Below are positions 20,373-29,488 of a stretch of DNA of 64,000 nucleotides, in pieces (within the stretch, counting starts at the first letter, position 1; every line of letters begins with the position of its first letter). The stretch spans positions 1-64,000 of the forward strand of contig DUPV01000072.1 of assembly GCA_012838135.1 (NCBI GenBank). The letters are read 5' to 3'. The stretch comes from Clostridiaceae bacterium (lineage in GTDB: Bacteria; Bacillota; Clostridia; Saccharofermentanales; DTU023). A program made the translations under genes and the position numbers. The notes beneath the pieces were generated by a model. The model made no database searches. It was given only the letters and a program-made list of their open reading frames with translations, and was not told the origin of the DNA.

Positions 20373-20971
20373 GTTTTATCCTGCCCTATCGGATAGGAAT
20401 TAAGCAATCCTGTTTTTGCAAGTTGATCACAAAGTACTTTTGTCAAAAAGCCGGTAAAGAATATTGAACTTAGCAAACGAATTACAAAAATCAATAACAC
20501 AATCTGTAATTGCATCGTATGATAGCCGGAACGGAATCCGGTCCAGACAAAACTAAATACAGTGGCAAAAACGGCACCTAACAGACATGACAGATAATCA
20601 TAACGTTTATAACGGAAGATCATAAAACCTAACTCAACAGCTAAACCCTGAATGAAGGCACTTAATATAACGACAGGACCAAATGTGTTGCCTAAAATCA
20701 CTTCGATAACAGAAGCAATTATTTCTGCAACGATACCAACACCGGGACGTCTTAAGATATAGACTGCGGCGAGTGCCGCCATAAACCAAATCCCATAAAA
20801 AGGTTCATAGCCAAGAATTCCGTAACCGCTTGGTGTCAACACCGCGGTTGTAGCAGAACCTGCATAAACAGCCAGCAGGTAAATCAAACCGAAAACCAAG
20901 GATAATAAGCCCATAAAAATATAATCCTTCAAGGCTAAAGCTTTCCGTTGCCTACTCAATTTCTTGCTCAT
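20369..20971 (-). CDS. ykoE: HMP/thiamine ECF substrate-binding component (YkoE-like)
   Basis: Integral membrane S-component in ykoFEDC order. Confidence 0.82.
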   Translation of the reverse strand: MSKKLSRQRKALALKDYIFMGLLSLVFGLIYLLAVYAGSATTAVLTPSGYGILGYEPFYGIWFMAALAAVYILRRPGVGIVAEIIASVIEVILGNTFGPVVILSAFIQGLAVELGFMIFRYKRYDYLSCLLGAVFATVFSFVWTGFRSGYHTMQLQIVLLIFVIRLLSSIFFTGFLTKVLCDQLAKTGLLNSYPIGQDKT

Positions 20972-21601
20972 TTAGATATCCTCCTCAGGTAAATTACAAA
21001 GTATTGTTGCTTCAATAATATAGTGACTAATCTCTTCACCAACCCGGTTCGCAACCCATTCCAAGTAGTCCAGAACAGCATGTGAATCTCCCTTCAGGAA
21101 GGAAGTATAGTGCCCTGTACCATGGAAAATACCACGGTCTACTGCTTCATTGACCACTTTCTCGATAACATGCATATAGTTGGTTTCGCCCATAGGATAT
21201 AACGCAAATTTACAAAGGACGGGGAAATGGATCGCTTCTATAGCTGCTGCATTCACTTTTTCATCGGAAAATTCCAGTGCATAATCCGCATCAACATCAC
21301 CCGGGCAGCCTTTGGAAATCGTCATCTCAAACATCATATGGACATCTTTACGATAGGCATGGTGAAAACATGCTTTACTTGCATCGAACACCGCCGATTC
21401 TCGCCCTCTGTAAACAGTTGAAGTGGCGTCAGTTTTTGCCCAGACTTTTGATAAATCAACCTTGCTGATAGCGTCCAGAATAATAGTAATGAAGTCATCA
21501 CACATAGGTGCTAAACTGAAACGTATTCCGACAACACCTTTTTTCGATCCGGGGACACCCGCTTGACACGACTGATAGTTGACATACGGTTTTTCTGCCA
21601 T
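20972..21601 (-). CDS. ykoF: Thiamine/HMP-binding protein YkoF
   Basis: YkoF-family motifs (GVRFSLAPM-like, VYRGRESAVFD...MTISKGCPGD); ATG at 21601 with SD AGGAGGAG at 21609-21616. Confidence 0.85.
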   Translation of the reverse strand: MAEKPYVNYQSCQAGVPGSKKGVVGIRFSLAPMCDDFITIILDAISKVDLSKVWAKTDATSTVYRGRESAVFDASKACFHHAYRKDVHMMFEMTISKGCPGDVDADYALEFSDEKVNAAAIEAIHFPVLCKFALYPMGETNYMHVIEKVVNEAVDRGIFHGTGHYTSFLKGDSHAVLDYLEWVANRVGEEISHYIIEATILCNLPEEDI

Positions 21602-21658
21602 AAAAAAACTCCTCCTATTCAATTGAATCCCAGAAGGAGCACATTATTTATATGCTAC

Positions 21659-21745
21659 GAATCTCCCTACGCAACCATTATGTCGATCAGGTTCTATCGG
21701 GTCAGTTCTTAGAGAACACTCTCAGCCTATGGGCTCCCCGGATTC
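21659..21745 (-). ncRNA. TPP (THI element) riboswitch
   Basis: Minus strand: GAATCCGGGGAGCCCATAGGCTGAGAGTG...GACCCGATAGAACCTGATCGACATAATGGTTGCGTAGGGAGATTC; conserved CUGAGA, ACC(U)GAUC and GCGUAGGGA. Confidence 0.96.
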
Positions 21746-22106
21746 TTTTATTATTTAATTCATTTCATTTTAGCTTCATCTTTCAAAAAAATCAATTTTA
21801 CAACAATCTTTCAGGATCATTTTTTATGACTTAACTATACTTATTTCATACGCATTTTATTTTGATTCAACGGACTTCCCAAAAAGCAACTTAACAAAAG
21901 CTCTCCTTACTTTACAAATTAGAACTTTAGCGTTCACTCATATATTTCATTATTTCATCAGAAGCTAATTTTCGTATTTCTGTATCGGGATACTCTTTGC
22001 AATATATTAATTTCTCGAACACATTGAGGCGAGCAATGATTATTAACATTTTATTGAAACCTTAAAAAAATGGTATAATTAAATTAGTTTAAAGGAGCTG
22101 TTTAAT

Positions 22107-22373
22107 ATGAGTGATCAAATACCAAAAAATAAAACAAGTAATAACTACAATCCTTCTCCTGAGAAGAAACCGATGCGAGTCACTTTTAAGCAAATTGTAT
22201 TAGTTATCGCTTTAGTGTTGTTTATCATTTTTGCCGCAACCAACCGTGAACAAGTTAGAGTTAACTTTTTAGTTTTAGAAATAGAAGCACCACTCGTTGT
22301 AATTATTGTTTTTGCATTCTTAATTGGCATGTTAGTTTCTTGGCTAATGCATACATTAAAAAAAAACAAGTAA
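22107..22373 (+). CDS. LapA-domain small membrane protein
   Basis: Two TM helices, NREQVRVNFLVLEIEAPLVVIIVFAFLIGMLVSWL. Confidence 0.8.
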   Translation: MSDQIPKNKTSNNYNPSPEKKPMRVTFKQIVLVIALVLFIIFAATNREQVRVNFLVLEIEAPLVVIIVFAFLIGMLVSWLMHTLKKNK

Positions 22374-22395
22374 GCCGTTGATTCGGCTTTTTTTA
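22370..22395 (+). terminator. Intrinsic terminator after LapA-domain gene
   Basis: AGCCG TTGATT CGGCT TTTTTTA. Confidence 0.8.
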
Positions 22396-22450
22396 TTGAC
22401 CGTAAAAGATTGACTGTAGAAGAGAGATAATATCTTAAACGACTCATCAT

Positions 22451-22519
22451 TTATGTTGTAAGGGCATAAGAAATATGTTTCCACTCGAGTAGTTTGTCGT
22501 AGGCTTTTCGTTTGAGCAT
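22451..22519 (-). pseudogene. N-terminal remnant of a DUF4143-type AAA ATPase
   Basis: ATGCTCAAACGAAAAGCC... = MLKRKAYDKLLEWKHISYALTT*; resembles only the N-terminus of that family. Confidence 0.6.
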
Positions 22520-22594
22520 GGCACATCCTCTGAACTTTCTTGAAGCTAATGAATAAATTTTCAGTTTATATACCCCCTGCCATACACGAATTTT

Positions 22595-22676
22595 ACACAA
22601 TCTGCAAAACTTAATTAGTCATATTTAACACGTTCTGCAAAACTATGCAGCGATATTTATACACGTTTTGCAATCT
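22595..22676 (-). repeat. Three iteron-like direct repeats at 33-bp spacing
   Basis: ACACAATCTGCAAAAC (22595), ACACGTTCTGCAAAAC (22628), ACACGTTTTGCAATCT (22661). Confidence 0.7.
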
Positions 22677-22889
22677 TATCATCCGTATTATATTTTGGTG
22701 CGTCGAGATCAATATTAACCCGGATAGATATTTCACTATCGCCTGGACAATTAGCCTTCTATCCATTCAGCTATCCTTCCGGCTCGAATTATAATCTTCG
22801 TGTTCTTATTATACCACACGCCAAGACAGAAAATGTCCGCTGCTGCAAAAATGACTGGGCGGGTTAATATTCAGATTTCAACGAAATTG

Positions 22890-24161
22890 CTATTGAGCGG
22901 TCACCTTTTCTCCATCTTTTTTTGCCGCTTCTTTCTTGTTTTTCCGAAACATACGATACATGATGAAGGCGCAGTAAATACCAACCGGAATCATGACGAT
23001 TAAAAATATTGTGTAGACCGTCTGCGCGATTTCGTTTTCACTAATTAGTGTGCCGAATACGCTGCCGAAGAAGTTGAAAACAACATGAATCAGGACAGGC
23101 ACCCAGATGGAGTTAGACCAAATGTAGGACGCACCTAAAAGAAAGCCGAACGGCAGAATATACAGGATTTGAACAAGGTTTCCGTGTACTAGAGCAAAAA
23201 TGACACCGCTGAGCAAAATAGTCAGCCAATCCGGAGCCACCTGTCTTATTTCTTCGGTGATGATACCGCGAAACAATAATTCCTCAGCAATCGGAACCAA
23301 AATGGCGACGCACAGCGTCGTCAACAGCAAGTCAATACCCTGCAGGGCCGCGGTTGATTGCTGATAACCGACCATCATGCTTTCCCAAAAAAGACTGTTT
23401 TTCGCCAGCATATCGAATAACTGAATAAGTAAAGTTGTGATTCCCAAGCAGCCAAAAGCGGTGGCAAGACCTAAGGGAAACGTGGTCACATGGGTTGGGC
23501 GCATAAGCAAATACTGCTGATTTTTTCGTTTTTGGTACCAAAGAAAAATAGCGTAGATAGTGATCTGCAAGAAGGAACTGTACAGCAACGCGGAAATCCC
23601 GATGGCCTTAACCACCTCTTGAATCATATTCAGTGTCGTATCCGGTGTCATATCCACAAGGAAGAAGAAGGAATTACTATCTAAATAGGAAATACCGGCA
23701 ATAACAGTTGCAAGAAGCTGAATCAGAAAATGCACAACTAAAAAGACAATCGGATAAACAACTGTGCGAGCGGAAAAATAGCGTTTCCCGTTCGGACGAA
23801 CCCGTTGACGCGGCAGGACAGGCAAGTTTTGCGGCGGGCATATGTATCCATGCGTAGACTCTCCTTGAACGTAGTCGGAGCTATGAGTCTTCTGCGGAAG
23901 TTGTCCTTGAGCATAGACATGGTCGCAGGATGGCTGCGGCAGACAAGCAGTATCTTGCTTTTCATCCCCATTGTCTAGTAAATAATCGATATTCACATTT
24001 AGAAGATGAGCCAGTACTTTTAAACTATCCACATCAGGTAGCCCTGCATTTGATTCCCATTTTACGATTTCTGATTTTTGAAGTATCATTTTTTCAGCAA
24101 GTTGCTCCTGAGTTAATCCGCATTGTATTCTTGCCTCTGTTATTTTTTCACCTAATGTCAT
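22890..24161 (-). CDS. XRE-type HTH domain fused to CPBP intramembrane protease
   Basis: N-terminal LGEKITEARIQCGLTQEQLAEKM HTH; C-terminal EELLFRG, ALVHGN, HVVFNFFGS CPBP motifs. Confidence 0.88.
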   Translation of the reverse strand: MTLGEKITEARIQCGLTQEQLAEKMILQKSEIVKWESNAGLPDVDSLKVLAHLLNVNIDYLLDNGDEKQDTACLPQPSCDHVYAQGQLPQKTHSSDYVQGESTHGYICPPQNLPVLPRQRVRPNGKRYFSARTVVYPIVFLVVHFLIQLLATVIAGISYLDSNSFFFLVDMTPDTTLNMIQEVVKAIGISALLYSSFLQITIYAIFLWYQKRKNQQYLLMRPTHVTTFPLGLATAFGCLGITTLLIQLFDMLAKNSLFWESMMVGYQQSTAALQGIDLLLTTLCVAILVPIAEELLFRGIITEEIRQVAPDWLTILLSGVIFALVHGNLVQILYILPFGFLLGASYIWSNSIWVPVLIHVVFNFFGSVFGTLISENEIAQTVYTIFLIVMIPVGIYCAFIMYRMFRKNKKEAAKKDGEKVTAQ

Positions 24162-24237
24162 TTTTATTACCTCCTAGGAGTTTAAAATTAATTTCATTTT
24201 AGAAGAAGGAATTGATTAAGCAATAAACTAGCTGTAA

Positions 24238-24266
24238 CATTGCTGTCACTCTTCGTGACAGCAATG
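24238..24266. promoter_or_regulatory. Perfect 12-bp inverted repeat upstream of HTH-CPBP gene
   Basis: CATTGCTGTCAC-TCTTC-GTGACAGCAATG. Confidence 0.7.
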
Positions 24267-24450
24267 AAAAAACTGAATTATGTACATTGATCGCGTGTTT
24301 ACTTTTCGCCACAGCGTGTTTGTATTTTTAAGAAATGCTCTGTATCTTTCCAAAACTATAATCGTAAAAACTACAAACTAGAAAGGTAAAAAAAGATAAA
24401 AAAAGGAAATTGCCGATAAAGAAGACAGGCAATTCAACCTCAGCTTTTTT

Positions 24451-24567
24451 ATGAAGAGACTTGAAACCATCACCGAGGTGAAATTCAGTGAGGAACACTG
24501 GTGCAGCCTTGTTGATCACGTTAGCTTTCCCGATGGAAAGGTGAAGAAATACGGCAAAACAGCGTAA
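24451..24567 (+). pseudogene. Possible C-terminal remnant of a large serine recombinase
   Basis: MKRLETITEVKFSEEHWCSLVDHVSFPDGKVKKYGKTA*, resembling the recombinase tail F.E..W...VD.V.V..DG. Confidence 0.4.
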
Positions 24568-24642
24568 CTTTAGCCCTTTTTGCACCCTTTCGTTTATTTG
24601 GGCATTTTCTGAAATCCCTGTCCTATCAACGTTTCAGAGCAT

Positions 24643-24681
24643 AAAAAAAGACGACTCAGGATTGTATCCGTTTTGTCGTCC
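24643..24681 (-). terminator. Terminator downstream of tRNA-Cys
   Basis: Minus: GACGAC aaaac GGAT aca ATCC tga GTCGTC TTTTTTT. Confidence 0.7.
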
Positions 24682-24686
24682 TTTTA

Positions 24687-24761
<75 letters not shown>

Positions 24762-24810
24762 GTATAAATAATGACCGCTTATCAATTCTAATGATATGGC
24801 GGTCATTTAG

Positions 24811-24885
24811 TGGAGCGGGATACGAGATTCGAACTCGCGACTTTCACCTTGGCAAGGTGACACTCTACCACTGAGTTAATCCCGC
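24811..24885 (-). tRNA. tRNA-Gly (GCC), CCA encoded
   Basis: Minus: GCGGGATTAACTCAGTGGTAGAGTGTCACCTTGCCAAGGTGAAAGTCGCGAGTTCGAATCTCGTATCCCGCTCCA. Confidence 0.96.
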
Positions 24886-25262
24886 ATTTAGCAATTAATT
24901 AGCCATTGGTTCTTAACTGCTTTGCTATATTATCAAATGATTTTATTTGTGTCAAACAATTCAAATGTTAAACAATATAAAATGATAACATTTTTGTAGA
25001 TTTTTGAAAAAAGAAAGTCAAAAATATTTCTATATTGGTAACTATAACATTTGGTCAACAAGTTTTTTCTTATTTGATAGTATTTACTTGACGAATCATA
25101 GGATCTATAATTCGTCCGGGATATTTTGCAAACCATACTGCTTATTTCTCCCAAAGGCTATTTAGCCAATTCAACAACGAAACAAGACGATTAGGTCAAT
25201 AGTTCAGTTAGTCAGCAGGTTGACTTTTTTTTGTAGAATCTTCAAAATACATTCATGTTTAG

Positions 25263-25290
25263 TTATATAATATAAATTTATATTATATAA
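25263..25290. promoter_or_regulatory. 28-bp perfect AT-only palindrome in liv promoter/5' UTR
   Basis: TTATATAATATAAA|TTTATATTATATAA, 28 nt before livJ ATG. Confidence 0.7.
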
Positions 25291-25318
25291 TATGAATCTA
25301 TTGTGAAGGAGAAAACAA

Positions 25319-26569
25319 ATGAGAAAACATATGAAACCAAGATTTTATTTAACTCTTGTAGTTGCTCTGGTACTCTGTCTGGCTATGCTGGCAGGGTGTG
25401 GCGACAAGGGTGCTAAGAAAACTGACTCTACCGAATCAGCAGCACCGGCTGAAAAAGAAACAGAGAAAGCCGATGATAAACAAGCTGAAAAGTCTGATGA
25501 TGCGGCACCAATCAAACTGGGCGGCATTGGACCTATTTCCGGTCCTGCGGCTGTATACGGTATTGCTGTGAAGAACGGTGCCAGCATTGCTGTTGATGAA
25601 ATCAATGCATTGGGCGGTATGCAGTTTGAACTGAAATTTGAAGATGATGAGCATGACGCAGAAAAATCGGTCAATGCATATAACAGTCTGAAGGACTGGG
25701 GTATGCAAATATTGGTTGGTACCGTCACCACCGGACCCTGTCTTGACGTAGCAGCAGAAAGTTACAATGATCGTATCTTCACGCTGACCCCGTCCGCTTC
25801 ATCACCGGAGGTTATCAAGGGCAAAGATAACGTCTACCAAATGTGTTTTAGTGACCTGAACCAAGGTATTGCTTCGGCGCAGTACATTGAAGAGAAAAAA
25901 CTCGCTACAAAAGTCGCTATTATCTACAACAATGCCGATGCGTATTCGACCGGCATTTATGAGAAGTTTATCAGTGAAGCTGAAGTCAGAGATCTTGAAG
26001 TTGTCAGCACTACAACTTTTACGGATGATACGGCAAACGACTTCTCAGTTCAGTTAACGGAAGCGCAAAATGCCGGAGCCGATTTGGTCTTCCTTCCGAT
26101 CTATTACCAACCTTCCTCGCTCATTTTGGCACAGGCCAAAGAGATGGGCTATGAGCCTACATTCTTCGGCGTTGATGGTATGGATGGCATTTTAACGCTG
26201 GAAAACTTCGACACCAAACTGGCTGAAGGTGTCATGCTCCTGACCCCCTTCGTAGCCGATGCAACAGACGATCTAACGGTTGCATTTGTCGAAAAATATG
26301 ATGAACTTTACGGCGAAGTACCAAACCAGTTTGCTGCCGACGGTTATGATTCAGTCTACGCCATTTATGAAGCGCTTAAAGATAGTGATGTCACGGCTGA
26401 GACATCGGCCAGCGATTTGTGCGATCTGCTTATCGGAATATTTAGTGGTGATGATTTTGAATTCAATGGTCTGACCGGTGATAATATGACTTGGTCAGAA
26501 ACGGGTGAAGTTGCTAAGTCCCCGAAGGGTATGATTATAGAGAACGGTGTTTACGTCGGGATGGATTAA
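25319..26569 (+). CDS. livJ: Branched-chain amino acid ABC transporter substrate-binding lipoprotein
   Basis: Lipobox LAGC, Peripla_BP_6 features (GGIGPISGPAAVYG), upstream of livHMGF. Confidence 0.9.
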   Translation: MRKHMKPRFYLTLVVALVLCLAMLAGCGDKGAKKTDSTESAAPAEKETEKADDKQAEKSDDAAPIKLGGIGPISGPAAVYGIAVKNGASIAVDEINALGGMQFELKFEDDEHDAEKSVNAYNSLKDWGMQILVGTVTTGPCLDVAAESYNDRIFTLTPSASSPEVIKGKDNVYQMCFSDLNQGIASAQYIEEKKLATKVAIIYNNADAYSTGIYEKFISEAEVRDLEVVSTTTFTDDTANDFSVQLTEAQNAGADLVFLPIYYQPSSLILAQAKEMGYEPTFFGVDGMDGILTLENFDTKLAEGVMLLTPFVADATDDLTVAFVEKYDELYGEVPNQFAADGYDSVYAIYEALKDSDVTAETSASDLCDLLIGIFSGDDFEFNGLTGDNMTWSETGEVAKSPKGMIIENGVYVGMD

Positions 26570-26593
26570 TCAAGCACACATGCACGACAACCT

Positions 26594-26633
26594 GCGTCAA
26601 AAAGGTGATTGCACCTTTTTGGCGCTGTTTTTT
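26594..26633 (+). terminator. Strong hairpin/terminator between livJ and livH
   Basis: GCGTCAAAAAGGTG-ATTG-CACCTTTTTGGCGC-TGTTTTTT. Confidence 0.85.
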
Positions 26634-26649
26634 AACGTTAGGATATGTT

Positions 26650-27531
26650 ATGACCTTTTTGAGCTATTTAATCTCAGGCATAAGCCTAGGTAGCATTTAT
26701 GCAATCATTGCCCTCGGATATACGATGGTTTACGGTATTGCCAAGATGCTAAACTTTGCCCACGGCGATGTGATCATGGTCGGTGGTTACATGTCGTTTA
26801 TAGCAATGATCAATTTCGGCTGGCCACCGCTTCTTTCCGTCTTATTTGCAATATTAGTATGTACAGTGCTCGGAATCCTGATTGAGCAGCTGGCTTACAA
26901 ACCGTTACGATCGGCGCCGCCTCTGGCTGTTCTTATCACAGCAATTGGAGTCAGCTATTTTCTACAAAATGCAGCTCTTCTTATATTTTCTGCCAATCCA
27001 AAAAGTTATTCTTCAATCATACCCTTCGATTCGCTGCGTTTATTTAACGGTCAGTTAATTATCTCGGGCACAACCATCGTCACGATTATTGCCTGCATCG
27101 TAATTATTTGGACTTTAAATACTATCGTCAACAAAACAAAGATCGGTAAAGCAATGCGTGCAGTCTCTGAAGACAAAGAAGCCGCACAGCTCATGGGCAT
27201 CAGTGTGAATAAGACGATCTCTGTAACCTTCGCTATCGGCAGCGCACTTGCCGCTGTAGCCGGTGTCTTGCTTTGCTCGGCTTACCCAATTCTCATGCCT
27301 ACAACAGGTGCGATGCCCGGCATTAAAGCTTTTACAGCAGCCGTTTTCGGTGGCATCGGTTCCATTCCCGGCGCTTTTCTGGGTGGTATCTTGCTCGGAA
27401 TTATTGAAATCCTTGGCAAAGCCTATGTTTCAACTCAGTTATCCGACGCAATTGTCTTCGCTGTATTGATCATTATTTTGCTTGTAAAACCAACCGGTCT
27501 CCTCGGTAAAAAAACATTAGTTAAGGTGTAA
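26650..27531 (+). CDS. livH: Branched-chain amino acid ABC transporter permease LivH
   Basis: LivH motifs (GYTMVYGIAKMLNFAHGD); ORF-track start 26605 lies in the terminator, so ATG 26650 preferred. Confidence 0.92.
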   Translation: MTFLSYLISGISLGSIYAIIALGYTMVYGIAKMLNFAHGDVIMVGGYMSFIAMINFGWPPLLSVLFAILVCTVLGILIEQLAYKPLRSAPPLAVLITAIGVSYFLQNAALLIFSANPKSYSSIIPFDSLRLFNGQLIISGTTIVTIIACIVIIWTLNTIVNKTKIGKAMRAVSEDKEAAQLMGISVNKTISVTFAIGSALAAVAGVLLCSAYPILMPTTGAMPGIKAFTAAVFGGIGSIPGAFLGGILLGIIEILGKAYVSTQLSDAIVFAVLIIILLVKPTGLLGKKTLVKV

Positions 27532-27533
27532 CT

Positions 27534-28604
27534 ATGAGAGGTTTACGTTTACGATCCAACATTGATAACTTGTTAACATACGGTCTCGTCATCGTCGCAT
27601 ATATTGTTATGCGCCTCCTGATCGCCGGTGGCAACATCTCTTCTGCCCTGCAAGGTCAGCTCGTCCCGATTACTGCTTACATTGTCATGGCTGTCTCATT
27701 AAATCTGACCGTCGGTGTGCTCGGCGAATTGAGTCTCGGTCATGCCGGTTTTATGAGTGTAGGTGCCTTTAGCGGTGTCATTACCGCAACTTTATTGACC
27801 GACACGATACCGACGACGTGGCTGCGCCTTGCTTTGGCCATGCTTGTCGGCAGTTTGATCGCCGCGATATTCGGATTTCTTATCGGTATCCCTGTTCTGC
27901 GACTGCAAGGCGACTATCTTGCAATTGTCACCCTTGCTTTCGGTGAGATTATCAAGAATGTGATGAACACCATCTACCTCGGTTATGACAAAAACGGTAT
28001 CCGAATCAGTATGGAAAGTGCGAATGCACTTAAACTGGATGAAGGCGGCAAAGTTATTTTGAACGGTCCCATGGGCGCAATCGGCATTACGAAGCTATCT
28101 TCGTTCAACGCCGGCTTTGTCCTGATCTTGATTACTTTATTTATCGTTCTGAACCTGATCAATAGTAAATCGGGACGTGCAATCAAGGCAGTCAGAGATG
28201 ACAAGATCGCTGCCGAGTCTGTCGGCATTTCTGTCTGGCGCTATCGCATGATGGCCTTTGTCACCTCGGCAACGCTCGCCGGTGCAGCTGGTGCCTTATA
28301 TGCTCTCAACTACACCACCGTTGTCGCTCGTAAATTTGACTTTAATACGTCCATTCTAATTCTGGTTTTTGTCGTTTTAGGCGGCATGGGCAATATCCGC
28401 GGGTCGATCATTGCGGCAACAGTCTTGACCGTTTTGCCGGAGGTATTGCGAGCTTTTAATGAAGTACGTATGCTCGTTTACGCAATCATTTTAATCCTGG
28501 TCATGTTGGTCAGGAATAACGTAACTCTTCGCCAACTTTTCCAAAAAATTGGCATAAAGCGAAGAAACTCTCTGGCAAATAACAAGGAAGGAGACGATGC
28601 ATGA
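27534..28604 (+). CDS. livM: Branched-chain amino acid ABC transporter permease LivM
   Basis: LNLTVGVLGELSLGHAGFM. Confidence 0.92.
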   Translation: MRGLRLRSNIDNLLTYGLVIVAYIVMRLLIAGGNISSALQGQLVPITAYIVMAVSLNLTVGVLGELSLGHAGFMSVGAFSGVITATLLTDTIPTTWLRLALAMLVGSLIAAIFGFLIGIPVLRLQGDYLAIVTLAFGEIIKNVMNTIYLGYDKNGIRISMESANALKLDEGGKVILNGPMGAIGITKLSSFNAGFVLILITLFIVLNLINSKSGRAIKAVRDDKIAAESVGISVWRYRMMAFVTSATLAGAAGALYALNYTTVVARKFDFNTSILILVFVVLGGMGNIRGSIIAATVLTVLPEVLRAFNEVRMLVYAIILILVMLVRNNVTLRQLFQKIGIKRRNSLANNKEGDDA

Positions 28605-29488
28605 ACAGCGAAATAAAAAAGACAAAAATGGTACCATTGCCGAGTCAATCCATAATCCCGGAGCGTGACATAGCGCAAAAACCGATTCTTGAAGTCAGTC
28701 GACTTGGCATTAATTTCGGCGGTCTTGCGGCTGTAGAAGATTTTAACATTGCCGTCGGTCCCACCGAAATTTGTGGCATAATCGGTCCGAACGGTGCCGG
28801 TAAAACAACCATTTTTAACCTGCTCACAAAAGTCTACCAACCGACGAGCGGCGCGATCTTGCTTGATGGCCAAGATACATCCAACATGAATACGGTGCAG
28901 ATTAATCAGGCGGGTATCGCACGAACTTTTCAAAACATCCGGCTCTTTCCTTCTTTGTCGGTTGAAGATAATGTCAAAATCGGCTTACACAATCAAATCG
29001 GCTATAATATGGTCAGTGGCATCTTCCGCCTTCCTGCTTTCTTTTCAGGTGAACGCCGTGCAAGGAAGCGTGTGATGGAGCTACTTGATATCTTCGATAT
29101 GACGCATCTCGCATCTCACCGTGCCGGTTCTCTGCCCTACGGCGCACAACGCCGTCTCGAATTAATTCGTGCACTTGCTACTAACCCGAAACTGCTCTTA
29201 TTGGACGAACCGGCTGCCGGTATGAATCCTTCTGAGACGGAAGAACTGATGAGTAACATCGAAAAAATTCGTGACAGCTTTCAGATCGCAATTATGCTGA
29301 TCGAGCATGACATGCGACTTGTCATGGGTATCTGCGAAGGCATTGCTGTGATCAATTACGGTAAAATTATCGCTAAGGGCACACCGGAGGAAATTCAAAA
29401 AAATCCACTTGTGATTGAAGCGTACCTCGGCAAAAAGAAAGGGAAAATCCATGTTAAACGTGACCGGGATCCAGGTCTTTTACAGTAA
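28601..29488 (+). CDS. livG: Branched-chain amino acid ABC transporter ATPase LivG
   Basis: GPNGAGKTT, DEPAAGMNPSE. Confidence 0.93.
   Translation: MNSEIKKTKMVPLPSQSIIPERDIAQKPILEVSRLGINFGGLAAVEDFNIAVGPTEICGIIGPNGAGKTTIFNLLTKVYQPTSGAILLDGQDTSNMNTVQINQAGIARTFQNIRLFPSLSVEDNVKIGLHNQIGYNMVSGIFRLPAFFSGERRARKRVMELLDIFDMTHLASHRAGSLPYGAQRRLELIRALATNPKLLLLDEPAAGMNPSETEELMSNIEKIRDSFQIAIMLIEHDMRLVMGICEGIAVINYGKIIAKGTPEEIQKNPLVIEAYLGKKKGKIHVKRDRDPGLLQ

Noticed and set aside
21652-21834. 60-aa + strand ORF
   Set aside because: Antisense of the TPP riboswitch
22595-22676. Considered as a mini CRISPR array
   Set aside because: Conserved unit only about 16 bp, AT-rich spacers of 17 bp, no cas genes
24238-24266. 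Palindrome considered as intrinsic terminator
   Set aside because: No T-tract on the exit side for either strand; treated as candidate operator
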